DNA from: Rhizobium brockwellii
GTDB taxonomy: Bacteria > Pseudomonadota > Alphaproteobacteria > Rhizobiales > Rhizobiaceae
Reading direction: 5' to 3'
NCBI RefSeq assembly: GCF_000769405.2
Contig: NZ_CP053443.1
Location: 196,098-260,097, forward strand
Length of the DNA stretch: 64,000 nt
The translations under genes and the position numbers were made by a program. Below the pieces are notes generated by a model. That model searched no databases and had not been told where the DNA came from. It saw only the letters and a program-made list of their open reading frames with translations. Positions 17,830-26,192 of this stretch are shown piece by piece (the first letter of the stretch is position 1; each line of letters starts with the position of its first letter).

Positions 17830-19038
17830 TCAGCGCATATCCCTGCAGAATTGAGCTATGCGCGCGCAGCCTTCGCCGAGTTTCTCCATGCTGGTCGCGT
17901 AGGAAATACGGAAAAAGGGGCTCATTCCGTAAGCCGCCCCTTGCACGGTCGCGACATGATGCTCTTCCACCAGCGCCGTGACGAAATCGACATCGGTCTC
18001 GATCTTTCGTCCGCCCTTGCTGGTCTTGCCGATCAGCCCGGAAATGTTGGGATAGATGTAGAAGGCGCCTTCAGGCTTATGGCAGCGCAGCCCGGCCACT
18101 TCCGACAATCTGTCGAGGACGAAGTCGCGTCTTTCCTTGTAGATCGCCGCACGCTCCTTCAAGAGATCCTGAGGCCCGTCCAGCGCAGCGGTCGCCGCAG
18201 CCTGGGTCAGCGTCGCGATGCCGCCGCCATTCTGCCCGTTGACGTTGCTGACGACGGAGATCAGCTCTTTCGGCCCGGCGCAAAAGCCGAGCCGCCAGCC
18301 TGTCATCGCGTAAGCCTTGGAGACGCCGTTCATCGTCAGGACGCGATCATAGAGCCTGGGCTCGACTTCGGCGATCGTGCAGAACTGGAAGTCGTCATAG
18401 ACCAGGTGTTCATAGATATCGTCGGTCATGATCCAGACATTGGGATGTCGCAGCATGACCTCGGCGATGGCAGCCATCTCCGCCCGGGAGCAGGCGGCGC
18501 CGGTCGGATTGTTCGGGAAATTCAGGAAGAGCCATTTGGTGCACGGCGTGATCGCTGCCTCCAGATCTTCCGGACGCAGCTTGAAGCCAGCCTGCTCGTG
18601 GCAGGGGACGGCGACCGGGACGCCACCGGCGAATTTGACGATATCGGCATAGCTGACCCAGGAGGGTGTCGGAATGACAACCTCGTCGCCCGGATTGCAG
18701 GTTGCCAGCATGGCATTGAAGATCACCTGCTTGCCGCCGCCCGAGACGACGATCTGGCTGGCATCGTAGTCGAGATTGTTGTCCCGTTTGAACTTCCTGA
18801 TGATGGCGGACTTCAGCGCCGGTGTGCCGTCCATCGGAGGATATTTCGTATCGCCGGCAAGTGCTGCCGCATGAGCCGCCTCGATCGCGTGCGCCGGAGT
18901 GGCGAAATCCGGCTCGCCGGACGAGAGGCTGACGACTTTGATGCCTCTGGCGGCCAGTTCCCTGGCGCGCTGGGTCATGGCGGCGGATGCGGAGATGGAG
19001 ACGTTTTTCAGGCGGTCAGCGATGACGGACATCGACAT
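17830..19038 (-). CDS. Aspartate aminotransferase-family PLP enzyme (class I)
   Basis: 402 residues. Fold-type I aminotransferase signature: NFPNNPTG at 173-180, DDIYEHLVY at 206-214, the PLP lysine K241 in SKAYAMTGWRLG, and the conserved C-terminal FRISYA. This is the AspC-Iγ class common in alphaproteobacteria, which uses aspartate or related amino acids with 2-oxoglutarate. It closes the acc/pxp operon 55 bp after pxpA, and could use the glutamate that 5-oxoprolinase produces. An alternative is transamination of a specific imported amino acid. Confidence 0.88.
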   Translation of the reverse strand: MSMSVIADRLKNVSISASAAMTQRARELAARGIKVVSLSSGEPDFATPAHAIEAAHAAALAGDTKYPPMDGTPALKSAIIRKFKRDNNLDYDASQIVVSGGGKQVIFNAMLATCNPGDEVVIPTPSWVSYADIVKFAGGVPVAVPCHEQAGFKLRPEDLEAAITPCTKWLFLNFPNNPTGAACSRAEMAAIAEVMLRHPNVWIMTDDIYEHLVYDDFQFCTIAEVEPRLYDRVLTMNGVSKAYAMTGWRLGFCAGPKELISVVSNVNGQNGGGIATLTQAAATAALDGPQDLLKERAAIYKERRDFVLDRLSEVAGLRCHKPEGAFYIYPNISGLIGKTSKGGRKIETDVDFVTALVEEHHVATVQGAAYGMSPFFRISYATSMEKLGEGCARIAQFCRDMR

Positions 19039-19093
19039 GGTCCTTCGATGAGAGATGGGAACGGGAAACCGCCCGCGGGCGATCGGGATTGCG

Positions 19094-19861
19094 TCAGTCG
19101 GCGAGTTCGGCCGCAGGCGCTAGCGCAGCACCCGTGGCTTCGATCTCGCCGCGCACGATGCCGGCAAGCTCGAGGGCGCCGGGCGTGTCGCTGTGGACGA
19201 GAATGGAGCGGGCCGGCATCGCGATCACCGCTCCGTCGATTGTCTCGACGGTTCCTTCGAGCAGGAATTGTCGCACACGCGCACGCACCGCGGCTTCGTC
19301 CTTGATGACGGCGCCAGCGAGCCCGCGCGCGACGAGTTTTCCGCCGCCGTCATAGGCCCGGTCCGCAAGGAAAAGCGCCAGCGTCTTCAAACGCGCGCGT
19401 CTGGCCGCCTGCTGAATCTCGCTGCCATGGGTCACGAAGACGACGAGACCAGCATCGACCGTGGCGATCGCATCCATCATCAGGTCGGCCAGCACAGGAT
19501 CGCGGTTGACCATATTGCCCATGGCCGCGTGGAAGCTGATATGGGAGACAGTGACACCCTCGGCTTTGGCGATCGCCATCAGTGCGCCGAGCTGATAGAG
19601 CATCTGCTGGCGAAGCTCGTCTGCCGGAAACGGTATTTCGCGCCGACCGAAACCCGGCCGATCAGGCAAACCGGGATGCGCGCCGATGCCGACGCCGTTC
19701 AGCTTCGCAAGCCGGACCATGCGTCCCATCGTATCCGGGTCGCCGCCATGGAAACCGCAGGCGATGTTGGCCGACGAGACAAGTTTCATCATCGCTTCGT
19801 CGTCGCACAGCCGGTAGGGACCGAATCCTTCGCCCATGTCGGAATTCAGATCGATCTTCAT
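19094..19861 (-). CDS. pxpA: 5-oxoprolinase subunit A (LamB/YcsF family)
   Basis: 255 residues, the usual length. The LamB/YcsF signature is present from the start (DLNSDMGEGFGPYRLCDDE, then IACGFHGGDP and GIGAHPGLPD), with the conserved Asp, Glu and His residues of a deacetylase-like barrel. PxpA together with PxpB and PxpC hydrolyses 5-oxoproline (pyroglutamate) to glutamate at the cost of ATP. All three subunits lie together here, separated from pxpC by 37 bp. Confidence 0.93.
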   Translation of the reverse strand: MKIDLNSDMGEGFGPYRLCDDEAMMKLVSSANIACGFHGGDPDTMGRMVRLAKLNGVGIGAHPGLPDRPGFGRREIPFPADELRQQMLYQLGALMAIAKAEGVTVSHISFHAAMGNMVNRDPVLADLMMDAIATVDAGLVVFVTHGSEIQQAARRARLKTLALFLADRAYDGGGKLVARGLAGAVIKDEAAVRARVRQFLLEGTVETIDGAVIAMPARSILVHSDTPGALELAGIVRGEIEATGAALAPAAELAD

Positions 19862-19898
19862 CAGTTCCTCCTTTTGACGGCCTTTTGGACGACATGCA

Positions 19899-20894
19899 TT
19901 AGGCCATCGCCTTCAAGGCGCGCTTGACCATTCGGGATGTCTGCCTGACGTCCTCGACATAGCCGGCGACAGCCTGTTCCACCATGCGCGCCTCCGCATG
20001 CGTCGAGCGAACGAACGTCAGGCGGGCGCCGATCCGGGCTTGGCCGAGCCGCCAGAGATCGCATTCGATCACGCCGGCGATCTTCGGATATCCGCCGGCG
20101 GTGTTGGCATCGCTCATCTGCACGATCGGTTCGCCGCCGGGCGGAACCTGGATCACGCCGGGCACGACACCGTGGGAGCGCATCTCGATGGACGCCGTCG
20201 GCGTGATGGGCTCGCCGGACAGGCGGTAGCCCGTCCGGTCGCTTCGGGAGGAAATCCTCCAGGTCTGGCTCCAGAAGGCCTCGCCATCGCCGGCAAAAAG
20301 ATCGTGCTCGCCGGCCGGCAGCGCGCGGATCGGCAGCGTGCCGTCGACAGCAGCCGGGAAGACATCGCGTAGCGCCACGGCCGGTTCGACGACGGCGATC
20401 CCAGAGGCCGGCAGCATGGCGATCTCTGCGTCCTCGCCGACCGCGATCCGATCGCCCTTCGCCAAAGGTCGGCCGGCATTGCCCCCGAAACCGCCGCGGA
20501 GCGACGTGCTTTGCGAACCCATGACAACGGGGATATCCAGCCCGCCTCCGAGCGAAATATAGGAGCGCGCCAGCCGCGGAGGCTGCTTCAGCTCGAGAAC
20601 CTGTCCGGGCTCCGCGAGGTAGGCGCACCAGGAAAGCAGTTCCGATCCGTTGAGATGAGGATTGCCGTCTGCACCGGTCACGGCAAAGACCACGCGCCGC
20701 TCGAAACGCAGACTGAACGGGAAGGTCTGCACCTCTATCGCGGCCGCACTTTCGTCATTGCCGACGAGAATGTTGCCGATCCGGACCGCAAGCGGATCCA
20801 TCGCGCCGCTCGCCGATACGCCGATGTCGCGATAGCCGGGGCGGCCAAGATCCTGCACTGTGTTGAACGGGCCGCTTTCGATGATCTCGATCAT
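19899..20894 (-). CDS. pxpC: 5-oxoprolinase subunit C (KipA/AHS2, biotin-dependent carboxyltransferase family)
   Basis: 331 residues. The AHS2/KipA domain fills the protein: VQDLGRPGYRDIGVSASGAM at about residues 13-32, SYISLGGGLDIPVVMGS near 130 and GYPKIAGVIECDL near 270. The same fold is the carboxyltransferase half of urea carboxylase, which explains the common database name. Start overlaps the pxpB stop by ATGA. Works with PxpA and PxpB in pyroglutamate hydrolysis; see the finding on the acc genes for an alternative. Confidence 0.92.
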   Translation of the reverse strand: MIEIIESGPFNTVQDLGRPGYRDIGVSASGAMDPLAVRIGNILVGNDESAAAIEVQTFPFSLRFERRVVFAVTGADGNPHLNGSELLSWCAYLAEPGQVLELKQPPRLARSYISLGGGLDIPVVMGSQSTSLRGGFGGNAGRPLAKGDRIAVGEDAEIAMLPASGIAVVEPAVALRDVFPAAVDGTLPIRALPAGEHDLFAGDGEAFWSQTWRISSRSDRTGYRLSGEPITPTASIEMRSHGVVPGVIQVPPGGEPIVQMSDANTAGGYPKIAGVIECDLWRLGQARIGARLTFVRSTHAEARMVEQAVAGYVEDVRQTSRMVKRALKAMA

Positions 20895-21598
20895 AGCTCA
20901 ATCCCTGCCGGCAGGAACCGCACCGTATCTCCCGGCGCCATCGTGGCGGGGGTCGGCGACGTGGGGTCGAACATCTCAAGTGTCGCGAAGCCGATGGAAT
21001 TCCAGCCATTCGGACCTGTGAGCATGGCGACGCCGGTCTGCATGCCGCCGATGGTCACGCAGCCCTTCGGCATCTTCAGCGAAGGTACGGTCTTTCGCGG
21101 CATGTAGATGCGCGGATCGAGACCGTGCAGATAACCGAAACCGGGAGCACTGCCCAAGGCGAAGACGCGGTAGGTCGCTTCATGATGGATGCGGACGACC
21201 TCGCGGTCGCTCAAGCCCGAGAGATCGCAAAGGGCTGGAAGATCCGTCGCATGTTCGCCGCCATAATGGACGGGGATCTCGATGGTCTTGCCCTTGAGAT
21301 CGATGCTGCGGGCATTCTCCCATGCCTCCAGCAGCCGAGCGACCATCGCATCGGGATCCTCGGGCGTCTCCTTGAAGATCACCAGCAGATTGGTCATGCC
21401 CGGAATGTTTTCCTCAAGGTCCGGCCAGCCTTTCACGCTCTGGGACAGAGCCCAGATCCGCCGCTGCGCGACGAGATCGAAGTCGCCTGGCGCCTCGAGA
21501 AGGAAGGATCTGGCGCCGATCGAGGAAACCCGCGCCAGGCTTTGGGTGGCTGGAACAATCTCGCGTTGCGATGCATGTCTGTTCGTCGTGACGATCAT
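20891..21598 (-). CDS. pxpB: 5-oxoprolinase subunit B (KipI/AHS1 family)
   Basis: 235 residues. AHS1/KipI features: IEIPVHYGGEHATDLPALCD near residue 108, a short Glu/His-rich segment, and GFGYLHGLDPRIYMPRKTVP near 155, then GCVTIGGMQTGV. PxpB and PxpC form the partner complex that phosphorylates or activates 5-oxoproline for PxpA. ATGA overlaps on both sides put it under tight translational coupling with the BCCP-like gene and pxpC. Confidence 0.92.
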   Translation of the reverse strand: MIVTTNRHASQREIVPATQSLARVSSIGARSFLLEAPGDFDLVAQRRIWALSQSVKGWPDLEENIPGMTNLLVIFKETPEDPDAMVARLLEAWENARSIDLKGKTIEIPVHYGGEHATDLPALCDLSGLSDREVVRIHHEATYRVFALGSAPGFGYLHGLDPRIYMPRKTVPSLKMPKGCVTIGGMQTGVAMLTGPNGWNSIGFATLEMFDPTSPTPATMAPGDTVRFLPAGIEL

Positions 21599-22032
21599 GA
21601 CTGGAGCTCGATTTCGAACAGAGGATCACCGAAGCCGACCAGCGCACCAGGCTCGGCGAGCAGCCTGGTCAAAATACCGGAACGGCCGGCGCGAAGAGGA
21701 AGCAGGATATGCCCTACCCCGACGAAGCCGACGATATCCGCATCGGATACGGAGCGCGGCAGTTTTTGCGGCGTGGCGAAAGCGGCCGGGTGTTCGACGC
21801 AGAAGCGGCCGGCCATCGGCGCCTTTACGACGGCGGATGCGGAGCCGGGAGCCAAACCGGGAGCCCCGGGAGTCGCTTCGGTCGAGCTGATCCGGGCGCC
21901 GCCTTTTCCGGCGACGACGATGCGAAGCTGTCCGCCCGGTCGGGAGATTTCAAGTCCGTCCACACCGGCGGCCGTCAACGCCTCGGTGAGCAATGCAATC
22001 GTCGCCGGATCGCTGAAATCGATCGCGCTCAT
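21595..22032 (-). CDS. BCCP-like biotinyl/lipoyl-domain protein without the attachment lysine
   Basis: 145 residues from ATG 22032, overlapping the accC stop by ATGA. Residues 69-142 follow the biotinyl-domain pattern: VKAPMAGRF at the first strand, a hinge region, SGILTRLLAEPGALVGFGDPLFEIE at the end. Where BCCPs have EAM-K-M, this protein has VGVGHILLP, so the acceptor lysine appears to be His108. It cannot be biotinylated at the normal place. A structural or regulatory role for the neighbouring carboxylase or the Pxp complex is possible. The N-terminal 50 residues resemble the BCCP N-terminus only loosely. Confidence 0.75.
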   Translation of the reverse strand: MSAIDFSDPATIALLTEALTAAGVDGLEISRPGGQLRIVVAGKGGARISSTEATPGAPGLAPGSASAVVKAPMAGRFCVEHPAAFATPQKLPRSVSDADIVGFVGVGHILLPLRAGRSGILTRLLAEPGALVGFGDPLFEIELQS

Positions 22033-23414
22033 GCCGCCCTCCGCAGTTTCAGCCATTGTTCGAGATAATGGATATCCGTCTCGCCGCGCGCGAATGCGCC
22101 GTCCTCGAACAGGGCGCGCAGGAAGGGGATATTGGTGGAAATTCCCTCAACCTCAGTGCCGGCAAGCGCTTCGCGCATTCTTGCCATCGCTTCTGCCCGC
22201 GTCGGCGCATGGACGATCAGCTTGGCGATCAGCGAATCGTAATAGGGCGAGACCTTGTAGCCGGTATGAATATGCGTATCGACGCGGATACCTGGTCCTG
22301 CCGGCAAAGCCAGGTGGGTCACGACACCCGCCGACGGCAGGAAGGTTTCCGGATCCTCGGCGTTGATACGGCATTCCAAGGAATTGCCTTCGCATGTCAC
22401 ATCGCCCTGGGTGAGATCCAGAGGGTGACCCTGAGCCGCCCTTATCTGCGCCTGGACGATATCGACACCGCTCGTCATCTCGGTGACGGGATGCTCGACC
22501 TGAAGTCGCGTATTCATCTCGATGAAATAGAAAGCGCCATCCTCATAGAGGAATTCGAAGGTTCCGACGCCCCGGTAGCCGATCTGAAGGCAGGCCTCTA
22601 CGCAAGCCAGACCGACCGGCTGGATGATGTCGGGTGCGATCCCCGGCGCCGGCGCCTCCTCCACCACTTTCTGATGGCGGCGCTGCATCGAGCAATCCCG
22701 GTGTCCGAGCCACACGGCATTGCCGTGATCGTCGCAAATGACCTGGATCTCGATGTGGCGCGGATGCTCTAAGAATTTCTCCATGTAGAGCGCGGGTGAG
22801 CCGAAGGCTTTGCGGGCCTCTTCTCGCGTCAGCGCGATTGCTTCATGCAACAGATCGGCCTTTGGCACGACGCGCATGCCGCGTCCGCCGCCGCCGCCGG
22901 CTGCCTTGATGATGACGGGATATCCGATCTCCAGCGCTATGCGCTCGATCGTGGCGGGGTCATCGGGCAGCGCCGTGTCCGGACCGGGAACGCAGGGCAC
23001 GCCGGCCGCCATCATCGCCCGCTTTGCCGAAATCTTGTCGCCCATGGTGGCAATCGACGACGTGGTCGGACCGATGAAGATCAGCCCCGCCTTTTCGACG
23101 GCGTCGGCGAAGGCGGCGTTCTCCGACAGAAAACCGTAACCCGGATGGATGGCGCCTGCACCGGCAAGACGCGCCGCCAGAAGGATGGCATCCTGATTGA
23201 GATAGCTCTTGGCGGCAGTCGACGGGCCGATGCACAGAAAACTGTCTGCGGTCTTTCCGTAAGGCGCTTCCCTGTCTGCCTCGGAGCAGATGGCGACCGT
23301 CTTCAGGCCGAGCTCGCGGCAGGCGCGCTGAATCCGGGCTGCGATCTCGCCGCGGTTGGCGATCAAAACGGTATCGAAGCGACCGGTCGCAGACTGTTCA
23401 GGCGTTTCCGGCAT
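22029..23414 (-). CDS. accC: Biotin carboxylase (AccC family)
   Basis: 461 residues, full length for biotin carboxylase. Biotin-carboxylase N-terminal domain (VLIANRGEIAARIQRACREL at about 16-35), ATP-grasp with the glycine-rich loop AAGGGGGRGM, EMNTRLQVEHPVTE with metal-binding Glu and Asn, and the C-terminal biotin_carb_C domain. It carboxylates biotin on a carrier using bicarbonate and ATP. Being next to pxpBCA instead of accD/accA, and 1 nt overlapping its BCCP gene, it is likely a paralogue serving this pathway and not fatty-acid synthesis. Confidence 0.92.
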   Translation of the reverse strand: MPETPEQSATGRFDTVLIANRGEIAARIQRACRELGLKTVAICSEADREAPYGKTADSFLCIGPSTAAKSYLNQDAILLAARLAGAGAIHPGYGFLSENAAFADAVEKAGLIFIGPTTSSIATMGDKISAKRAMMAAGVPCVPGPDTALPDDPATIERIALEIGYPVIIKAAGGGGGRGMRVVPKADLLHEAIALTREEARKAFGSPALYMEKFLEHPRHIEIQVICDDHGNAVWLGHRDCSMQRRHQKVVEEAPAPGIAPDIIQPVGLACVEACLQIGYRGVGTFEFLYEDGAFYFIEMNTRLQVEHPVTEMTSGVDIVQAQIRAAQGHPLDLTQGDVTCEGNSLECRINAEDPETFLPSAGVVTHLALPAGPGIRVDTHIHTGYKVSPYYDSLIAKLIVHAPTRAEAMARMREALAGTEVEGISTNIPFLRALFEDGAFARGETDIHYLEQWLKLRRAA

Positions 23415-23857
23415 CAGGCAATCTCCGCCAGCAGATCGCCGGTCTCGACCTCGCCCTCGTCGATTTCGGTGAGGTGCGTAATGCGCCCTGACCGCGGCGC
23501 AGCGATCGTGTTGAAGACCTTCATCGCCTCGATGATGAAAAGCGTCTGCCCCTCCTCCACCTCGTCACCGATTGCAATGAATGGCGGTTCCCCGGGTGCC
23601 GGGGTCCGGTGCAGAACGCCGAAGACAGGCGCCTTCACCGCATAGGAAGTTTTCTCGAGCCTCGACGACGCATCGTAGCCGGCATCATCGGCAAAGCTCG
23701 TCGTCGATCCTGCCTTTTGCGCGGGCTCGGCAGCAGCCTCCTGACCCGGCGACGTGCGGAAAATCCGAACCGTCACGTCCTTTTCGGTCACGGTCAGCTC
23801 GGCAATGTTCGATCGTCCGACAAAGTCGATCAGCGTCTTGATCTTCGAGAGGTCCAT
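23414..23857 (-). CDS. accB: Biotin carboxyl carrier protein (AccB family)
   Basis: 147 residues. N-terminal helical segment MDLSKIKTLIDFVGRSNIAE as in AccB, a Pro/Ala linker, then a biotinyl domain with the acceptor K113 in IIEAMKVFN; AMKV replaces the commoner AMKM/AMKL. First gene of the operon, with its promoter in the 246 bp before the toxin-antitoxin operator. Partner of the biotin carboxylase encoded immediately downstream (TGATG overlap). Confidence 0.92.
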   Translation of the reverse strand: MDLSKIKTLIDFVGRSNIAELTVTEKDVTVRIFRTSPGQEAAAEPAQKAGSTTSFADDAGYDASSRLEKTSYAVKAPVFGVLHRTPAPGEPPFIAIGDEVEEGQTLFIIEAMKVFNTIAAPRSGRITHLTEIDEGEVETGDLLAEIA

Positions 23858-24103
23858 ATGCGTGCTCTGAATTTCAGAATTCCACCGCGCAGACCCGAAG
23901 TTTCAAGTCGCCCGGTGTTGTGATTTTTCGTAGCACGACGCGTCGACTGATGGGGTCAGACGAAGTTTTGATGGAGTGCAATCGGCACCCACTACGATAT
24001 ATCGCCGAACGTTAGCGGCCTTCCCTCGACGGCAGCCGGAAGTGGCAGAATCCCCGCAATGGATTCAATGAAGGGACAATGTTTGTTGGCCGAAAGTGCT
24101 ATA

Positions 24104-24121
24104 TGTAGGTAAATACCTACA
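24104..24121. promoter_or_regulatory. Toxin-antitoxin operator palindrome
   Basis: TGTAGGTAAATACCTACA has perfect 8-bp arms around a 2-bp centre. It ends at the base where an upstream in-frame ATG (24121) begins and 14 bp before the preferred antitoxin start, the usual place for autoregulation by an antitoxin or TA complex. Confidence 0.7.
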
Positions 24122-24135
24122 TGAGGCAGCCAACT

Positions 24136-24390
24136 ATGACCATTACGACACTTTCCAGCCGTGAACTCAATCACGACGTCAGCAATGCCAAGAAAGCCGC
24201 CAGAAAAGGGCCAGTCATCATCACTGACCGCGGCAAACCTTCCCATGTCCTTCTGACATACGAGGAATTTCAGCGTCTTTCCGGTAGGAGCCAAAGCTTG
24301 GTCGATGGGCTTTCCATGCCGGGCCTGTCGGAAATTAATTTCATGCCGTCGCGGGTCGAGATCAAAACCCGCGGAGTTGACCTGTCTTGA
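24136..24390 (+). CDS. Phd/YefM-family antitoxin
   Basis: 84 residues from ATG 24136; an in-frame ATG at 24121 abuts the operator and lacks room for a ribosome site. The PhdYeFM DNA-binding fold is seen in TLSSRELNHDVSNAKKAARK and GPVIITDRGKPSHVLLTYEE. The C-terminal tail (after residue 60) is the part that would wrap the toxin. It should neutralise the PIN toxin encoded next and repress its own promoter through the palindrome at 24104-24121. The stop codon overlaps the toxin start. Confidence 0.9.
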   Translation: MTITTLSSRELNHDVSNAKKAARKGPVIITDRGKPSHVLLTYEEFQRLSGRSQSLVDGLSMPGLSEINFMPSRVEIKTRGVDLS

Positions 24391-24818
24391 GTTATCTGCT
24401 GGATACGAATGTCATTTCCGAACTGCGCAAGATTGGTGACGGTAAGGTTGATCCGGAAGTCGTGGCATGGATCAAAACGGCAAACGCTTCTGATTTTTAT
24501 CTCTCTGCAATGACCATTCTCGAATTGGAACGGGGCGTGCTTGCTGTCCAACGACGCGATGCCCGGCAGGGTTCACGCCTGCGTACATGGCTTGATGATC
24601 ACGTGCGTCCGCAGTTCGCCGGCCGGATACTGCCGATCGATGATGCCATCGCAACGCGCTGCGCGCATCTGCATATTTCCGACCGGCGCAACGAGGCAGA
24701 TGCGCTAATTGCTGCCACTGCACTGGTGCACAATCTTACCGTGGTCACGCGAAACGTGAGAGATTTCGACGGCACCGGTGTCGTCATTGTCGATCCTTGG
24801 CAGGGTCAAGCAATGTAG
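24387..24818 (+). CDS. VapC-type PIN-domain toxin (ribonuclease)
   Basis: 143 residues starting at TTG 24387, which overlaps the antitoxin TGA (TTGA); no better start exists because LLDTNVIS must lie at the N-terminus. PIN acidic residues are in place: D6 in LLDTN, E46 in ILELERG, D105 in EADALIAATA, and D126 in RNVRDFDG. These bind Mg2+ for RNA cleavage, typically of tRNA or rRNA sites. The TTG start plus overlap would hold toxin synthesis below antitoxin synthesis. Confidence 0.9.
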   Translation: MSYLLDTNVISELRKIGDGKVDPEVVAWIKTANASDFYLSAMTILELERGVLAVQRRDARQGSRLRTWLDDHVRPQFAGRILPIDDAIATRCAHLHISDRRNEADALIAATALVHNLTVVTRNVRDFDGTGVVIVDPWQGQAM

Positions 24819-24899
24819 GCGCCTTAAATGGATGCAAGTCGCAGCGTCCATTACAACGTCGGCGTTTCCACACGGATGCGCGGCCGGCTTCCGTCATCG

Positions 24900-25970
24900 T
24901 CAGCTCTTCGTGGGGCCGATGCTCTCCCGCAAGATCAGGCTGCTTCGGATGACGGTGCGAACCGCCGCCGTATTCTGCCGCTGGTCAATGGCGTCGAGCA
25001 GAAGATCCACCGCTGCGCGCCCCATCTCTTCCACCGGCTGCTTGATCGTCGAGAGCGGCGGCGAGCAGAATTCGCAGACCGGGGAGCCGTCGAAAGAGAC
25101 GACGGACAGATCACCGGGAATGCGCACGCCTGTCCGCTGGACACGGCTGACGAATGAAATGGCCATGTCGTCGCTGGTCGCGATGACGGCTGTCGGTTTC
25201 TCGGTCAACTCGGCGAAATCATCCGCCGCCTGGACACCAATGTCGAAGCCGTGCTGATAATCGAGATGACCACCCGAGCGATGCACCGCCTCCTCGGACA
25301 ATCCTGCCGCCTCGAGCGCCTCGAGCACGCCGCCGTAACGCTCGACATCGTGATAATTGCCTTCAGGCCCTGCAAGATAGAAAAACCGCCGATGACCCAA
25401 TCGGATCAGTTCGGCAGTAACGTCGCGCACGGCTTCGCGGTCGTTCGTCACGACGCTCTGCAGGCCGGCATCGCTCATGTCGAGCAGCATCGACACGATC
25501 GGCAGACCGGAATTGGCCAGCGAGCGCCCGTCGACCTCCGGAAGCTTCGACGACAGGATGATGGCCCCGCGTACGCTGCCGCCGAAGGCGAGGTCGAGGA
25601 TATGCCGTTCGGAAATCTCGTCGCGATCGAGGTTGGCAATCATCAGGTTGTAGCCGCCCTGGATCAGCGATTGATTGATACTCTGCAGCACCTGCGGAAT
25701 GACCTGGGAAGCACCATAGTAGAGCGATCCCGGCAGAATGATCATGATGATGTTGGATTTGCCGACCCTGAGGCCGCGCGCCATCGCGTTCGGCGTATAG
25801 CCCAGTTGCCTGGCTGCGGCATTGATCCTGGCGCGCGTCTTCTCGTTGACTCGGCCGGGATTGGCGAGCGCCCGGCTGACTGTCGATATCGCAACGCCGG
25901 CGAGCCGCGCGACATCGGCCATCAATGCACCCGATGGCTCCTCTCCCACCACATCCTTGTTTTTATTCAT
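24900..25970 (-). CDS. LacI-family transcriptional regulator
   Basis: 356 residues. The N-terminal extension (MNKNKDVVGEEPSG) precedes the LacI headpiece at about residues 18-65: MADVARLAGVAISTVSRALA and the hinge region. The rest is the periplasmic-binding-protein-like effector domain, with the conserved ATSDDMAISFVSR and VVSFDG segments. Divergent from the sugar operon at 26193; two LacI-type operators flank the operon promoter. The effector is probably the sugar taken up by the adjacent ABC transporter. Confidence 0.92.
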   Translation of the reverse strand: MNKNKDVVGEEPSGALMADVARLAGVAISTVSRALANPGRVNEKTRARINAAARQLGYTPNAMARGLRVGKSNIIMIILPGSLYYGASQVIPQVLQSINQSLIQGGYNLMIANLDRDEISERHILDLAFGGSVRGAIILSSKLPEVDGRSLANSGLPIVSMLLDMSDAGLQSVVTNDREAVRDVTAELIRLGHRRFFYLAGPEGNYHDVERYGGVLEALEAAGLSEEAVHRSGGHLDYQHGFDIGVQAADDFAELTEKPTAVIATSDDMAISFVSRVQRTGVRIPGDLSVVSFDGSPVCEFCSPPLSTIKQPVEEMGRAAVDLLLDAIDQRQNTAAVRTVIRSSLILRESIGPTKS

Positions 25971-26028
25971 GTTTATTTCGGTCTCCCGGATGCTTCGATT
26001 TGCAACTCTAAGGCAGGGAGCGATTTAT

Positions 26029-26042
26029 AGCAAACGTTTGCC
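26029..26042. promoter_or_regulatory. LacI-type operator 1
   Basis: AGCAAACGTTTGCC has the perfect 12-bp palindrome GCAAACGTTTGC with the central CG typical of LacI/GalR-family operators. It lies just upstream of the -35 element and 59 bp from the LacI gene start, so it could serve both directions. Confidence 0.8.
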
Positions 26043-26051
26043 AAAAATCGC

Positions 26052-26079
26052 TTGCTTAAAAAACCGGCTTGGCTATTAT
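26052..26079 (+). promoter_or_regulatory. Sigma-70-like promoter of the sugar operon
   Basis: TTGCTT (26052-26057) and TATTAT (26074-26079) with a 16-bp spacer form a good housekeeping promoter. It is bracketed by two LacI operators, and transcription from it would start near 26087, within operator 2. Confidence 0.6.
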
Positions 26080-26086
26080 CTAGCCA

Positions 26087-26102
26087 TGGCAAACGATTGC
26101 CA
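26087..26102. promoter_or_regulatory. LacI-type operator 2
   Basis: TGGCAAACGATTGCCA is a 16-bp palindrome with one central mismatch pair, sharing the GCAAACG core with operator 1. Its centre is 59 bp from that of operator 1 (about 5.6 helical turns), and it covers the expected transcription start. Confidence 0.8.
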
Positions 26103-26192
26103 TTTCTTAATGCTTTGAAAACCCATGATTTATTGGATGCGGAACGGCACTTCCGCACGCTGGTTGGTCATGCCTCGAGAAATGGACAAATT

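Noticed and set aside
17758..19305. 515-residue forward ORF
   Set aside because: Antisense to the aminotransferase gene; no protein features.
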